Source: SIG672 sp045657105
GTDB taxonomy: Bacteria; Bacillota; Clostridia; Oscillospirales; CAG-272
Direction of reading: 5' to 3'
Assembly (NCBI GenBank): GCA_045657105.1
Contig: JAZOSN010000070.1
Span: forward strand, 1-6,977
DNA length: 6,977 nucleotides
Shown here piece after piece: positions 4,911 through 6,977 of this stretch. The notes beneath the pieces were generated by a model, which saw only the letters and a list, made by a program, of their open reading frames with translations, did not search any database and was not told where the DNA came from. A program made the position numbers and the translations under genes. Each line of letters starts with the position of its first letter. The first letter of the stretch is position 1.

Positions 4911-6798
4911 AGAGATAAATAAGCAAAACAGAGATGTCGGCAGGGGAGATGCCCGAAATTCTGGACGCCTGTCCAATCGTGAGCGGACGGAACTTTTCGA
5001 GCTTCTGGCGTGCCTCTATACGTATTCCGGAAACGTCCGAATAGTCGATATTTTCGGGAATTTTCATAGATTCGAGCTTTGCCTTGCGAGCAACCTCGGC
5101 GAGTTGTTTTTTGATGTATCCCTCATACTTGACCGCCGTTTGTATGCTGAGAAGCGCGGCACGCGAGATATTTTTCGGTCTGTCCGGATCAAGCACTTCA
5201 ATATCGCGGTAGGTGAGCTGAGGACGGCGGAGAAGCTCGGCGAGCGAGATGCCCGAGAGAGCATTTGCAAGTCCGCGCTCGGTGAGAAAAGGATTTGCCT
5301 TTTCGGGGGATAAAAACGTGTGTTCAAGACGGTAGATCTCGTCTTGTATAAGCTTTTGCTTTGCCTCAAAGCGCGCAAATCTTTCGTCGTCGATGAGTCC
5401 TACACGGCGACCTTCGGGCGTCAGACGCTCGTCGGCGTTGTCCTGCCGCAGAAGCAGTCTGTATTCGCTTCGCGAGGTCATCATTCTGTACGGCTCGTTC
5501 GTACCTTTGGTCACGAGGTCGTCGATAAGCGTTCCGATATACGAGCTATCTCGCGAGAGCACGAGCGGCTTTTCACCCTTTATCGAAAGGCAGGCGTTTA
5601 TGCCTGCGATAAGTCCCTGTGCGGCGGCTTCCTCATAGCCCGAGCTGCCGTTAAACTGTCCTGCGCCGTAAAGACCGCCGATCTTCTTGAATTCAAGCGT
5701 TGCATAAAGCTGTGTGGGATCTATGCAGTCGTATTCGATGGCGTATGCGGTGCGCATTACTTTGGCGTTTTCGAAGCCCTTTATGCTATGGAGCATCTGC
5801 ATCTGTACCTCTTCGGGAAGAGATGACGAAAATCCTTGCAGATATATTTCCTTCGTGTCAAGACCGCAGGGCTCAACGAAGAGCTGATGGCGGTTTTTGT
5901 CCGAAAAACGGACGACCTTGTCCTCTATACTCGGACAGTATCTCGGTCCTGTTCCCTCAATAACGCCCGAATAAAGAGGAGAACGCGAAAGATTTTCCTT
6001 TATTATGCGATGTGTTTCCTCGTTTGTATAAGCGATATGGCAGGGAAGCTGCTTCATTTCGGCATAAGCGTCGGGATCGGTATAGACAGAGAAGGGAATA
6101 CACTCGTCGCCACTTTCGCCGTTTTGGATTTCGAGTACGCTGAAATCAATACTGTCGGCGTGAATTCTCGGCGGAGTTCCGGTCTTAAATCGCATAAGCG
6201 AAATTCCGAGCCCGCGCAGACAGTCTGAAAGTCCGATCGACGGCAAAAGCCCGTCGGGACCCGAGGCGCAGACCGCCTCGCCCGTTATCGTGCGAGAGTC
6301 GAGGAAGGTGCCGCTGCAAATTATCGCGGCGGAAACCTCCCAGACGGCACCCATCGAGGTCGTGACAGATCTGACGTGCATCTTGCCGCCCTCGTCTGCT
6401 TCGGTTTCAATTGAGATTATTTCTGCCTGAATGAGCGAGAGGTTTTCTGTGTTTTCAAGAACCTTTTTAATTGTTGCTTTGTAGAGTCCGCGGTCTGCCT
6501 GAACTCTTTTCGAGTGAACCGCCGCGCCTTTTCCGAGGTTAAGCGTTCTGCTTTGTAAAGTGACGGCGTCTGCCGCGCGGCCCATTTCGCCGCCGAGAGC
6601 GTCTATCTCGTAAACGAGATGACCTTTTCCCGTGCCTCCTATAGACGGATTGCAGGGCATATTTCCGACCGCGTCAAGGTTTATCGTAAAAAGCAGTACG
6701 TCAAGACCGAGTCTTGCGGCACTGAGAGCTGCCTCGACTCCGGCGTGTCCTGCTCCGATAACGGCAATATCCGCTTTTCCTGCATTATATTTGATCAT
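4894..6798 (-). CDS. mnmG: tRNA U34 carboxymethylaminomethyl modification enzyme MnmG (GidA)
   Basis: FAD-dependent enzyme that, with the GTPase MnmE, installs the (carboxymethyl)aminomethyl group on U34 of certain tRNAs. From ATG at 6798 the protein has 634 residues, close to the 629 of E. coli. The Rossmann motif GAGHAG is at 15-20, the hallmark CNPSIGGTGKGH is at 49-60 (Cys49, equivalent to the conserved E. coli Cys47), and GPRYCPSIEDK carries the second conserved Cys at about 288. Late motifs RMMTSRSEYRLLLRQDNAD and GISPADISVLLIYL mark the C-terminal tRNA/MnmE-binding part. The start is chosen for AAAGGA (6811-6806), 7 nt upstream. An in-frame upstream ATG (6888) would add 30 residues made of repeat sequence. 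The last residues (QNTF) and the stop come from hairpin repeat copy 1. Its usual neighbours mnmE and rsmG are not seen; downstream is the YhcH-family gene. Confidence 0.97.
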   Translation of the reverse strand: MIKYNAGKADIAVIGAGHAGVEAALSAARLGLDVLLFTINLDAVGNMPCNPSIGGTGKGHLVYEIDALGGEMGRAADAVTLQSRTLNLGKGAAVHSKRVQADRGLYKATIKKVLENTENLSLIQAEIISIETEADEGGKMHVRSVTTSMGAVWEVSAAIICSGTFLDSRTITGEAVCASGPDGLLPSIGLSDCLRGLGISLMRFKTGTPPRIHADSIDFSVLEIQNGESGDECIPFSVYTDPDAYAEMKQLPCHIAYTNEETHRIIKENLSRSPLYSGVIEGTGPRYCPSIEDKVVRFSDKNRHQLFVEPCGLDTKEIYLQGFSSSLPEEVQMQMLHSIKGFENAKVMRTAYAIEYDCIDPTQLYATLEFKKIGGLYGAGQFNGSSGYEEAAAQGLIAGINACLSIKGEKPLVLSRDSSYIGTLIDDLVTKGTNEPYRMMTSRSEYRLLLRQDNADERLTPEGRRVGLIDDERFARFEAKQKLIQDEIYRLEHTFLSPEKANPFLTERGLANALSGISLAELLRRPQLTYRDIEVLDPDRPKNISRAALLSIQTAVKYEGYIKKQLAEVARKAKLESMKIPENIDYSDVSGIRIEARQKLEKFRPLTIGQASRISGISPADISVLLIYLSQNTF

Positions 6799-6812
6799 AA
6801 TTCTATCCTTTG

Positions 6813-6861
6813 TTAGGGAACTTTTTGAAAAAAGTTCCCTAAAACCCTCAAAAACTTTTAC
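6813..6861 (-). repeat. Hairpin repeat copy 2, directly before the mnmG ribosome binding site
   Basis: Read on the minus strand it begins GTAAAAGTTTTTG and ends in a perfect 14-bp hairpin (TTAGGGAACTTTTT at 6813-6826 with its complement at 6829-6842). The hairpin ends one base before the AAAGGA of mnmG. It could block or expose the Shine-Dalgarno site, protect the mRNA 5' end, or end an upstream transcript; T residues of the stem are not followed by a T-run. It is inverted relative to copy 3 (6849-6861 against 6898-6909). Confidence 0.8.
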
Positions 6862-6897
6862 GAAAAAAGGCTTTAAGGGTCTGATCAAAATTTTTTA

Positions 6898-6977
6898 GTA
6901 AAGTTTTTGAAATTCCAAGAAACTTTTTCCAAAAAGTTTCTTGGTGGGGTCAAGGGGCAAAGCCCCTTGTTAAACGA
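6898..6977 (+). repeat. Hairpin repeat copy 3 with a second GC-rich hairpin, runs to the window end
   Basis: GTAAAGTTTTTG (6898-6909) is followed by a perfect 14-bp hairpin (CCAAGAAACTTTTT at 6915-6928 with 6931-6944, loop CC). Then TGGGGT and another hairpin, CAAGGGGC-AAA-GCCCCTTG (6951-6969). The element may continue past the edge. Its first part matches copies 1 and 2; the GC-rich hairpin is not present in them. Confidence 0.75.

Noticed and set aside
5320..5826. 168-codon plus-strand ORF, and other frames within 5064-6228
   Set aside because: All lie opposite or out of frame to mnmG, whose motifs are clear. There are no independent signals.
6799..6888. 30-residue N-terminal extension of MnmG from the ATG at 6888
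   Set aside because: It would read through hairpin repeat copy 2. Homology begins near the ATG at 6798, which has its own Shine-Dalgarno.

Overview
The window looks like chromosomal DNA from an AT-leaning Gram-positive bacterium, most likely a gut-type clostridium (Oscillospirales-like). This is an inference from the gene families, the strong Shine-Dalgarno sites (AAAGGAG or GGAGG, 7 to 9 nt before the start) and the style of the intergenic hairpin repeats. No taxonomic marker gene is present beyond mnmG.

Left part (1-1560): a 5'-truncated Fic adenylyltransferase gene ends at a clean terminator and is followed by about 950 bp without a normal protein gene. This stretch is a remodelled tRNA-Pro locus on the minus strand. 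It holds one intact tRNA-Pro(UGG) with encoded CCA and its own terminator. Upstream of that lie two truncated tRNA-Pro 5' halves that both stop at the anticodon loop, and a perfect consensus promoter (TTGACA-N17-TATAAT) sits in front of the outermost half. A T-arm fragment and a duplicated 23-nt block that can encode an 'FDHxFDx' peptide lie around the intact tRNA. The simplest reading is repeated integration and decay of mobile elements at the tRNA gene.

Middle (1560-3240): a second, divergent promoter starts a leader of about 190 nt. The leader contains a 31-codon ORF with a good ribosome binding site, and the last codons of that ORF form the left arm of an intrinsic terminator. It then reaches a CNNM/CorC-type (DUF21-CBS-CBS-CorC_HlyC) membrane protein gene. 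The layout is that of a translation-dependent attenuator, and I regard it as the most interesting element here. The gene is followed by a nested inverted-repeat element that ends in a terminator.

Right part (3240-6977): an XRE-type regulator has a sigma70 promoter overlapped by a dyad. It converges, across a strong bidirectional terminator, on a minus-strand pair: a YhcH/YjgK/YiaL cupin gene preceded by mnmG (tRNA U34 modification). Three copies of a short hairpin repeat bracket mnmG. Their stems differ in sequence but keep pairing. One copy supplies the stop codon of mnmG and another abuts its Shine-Dalgarno sequence.

The genes do not form one pathway. Fic, the tRNA scars and the regulator look like accessory pieces among housekeeping genes.
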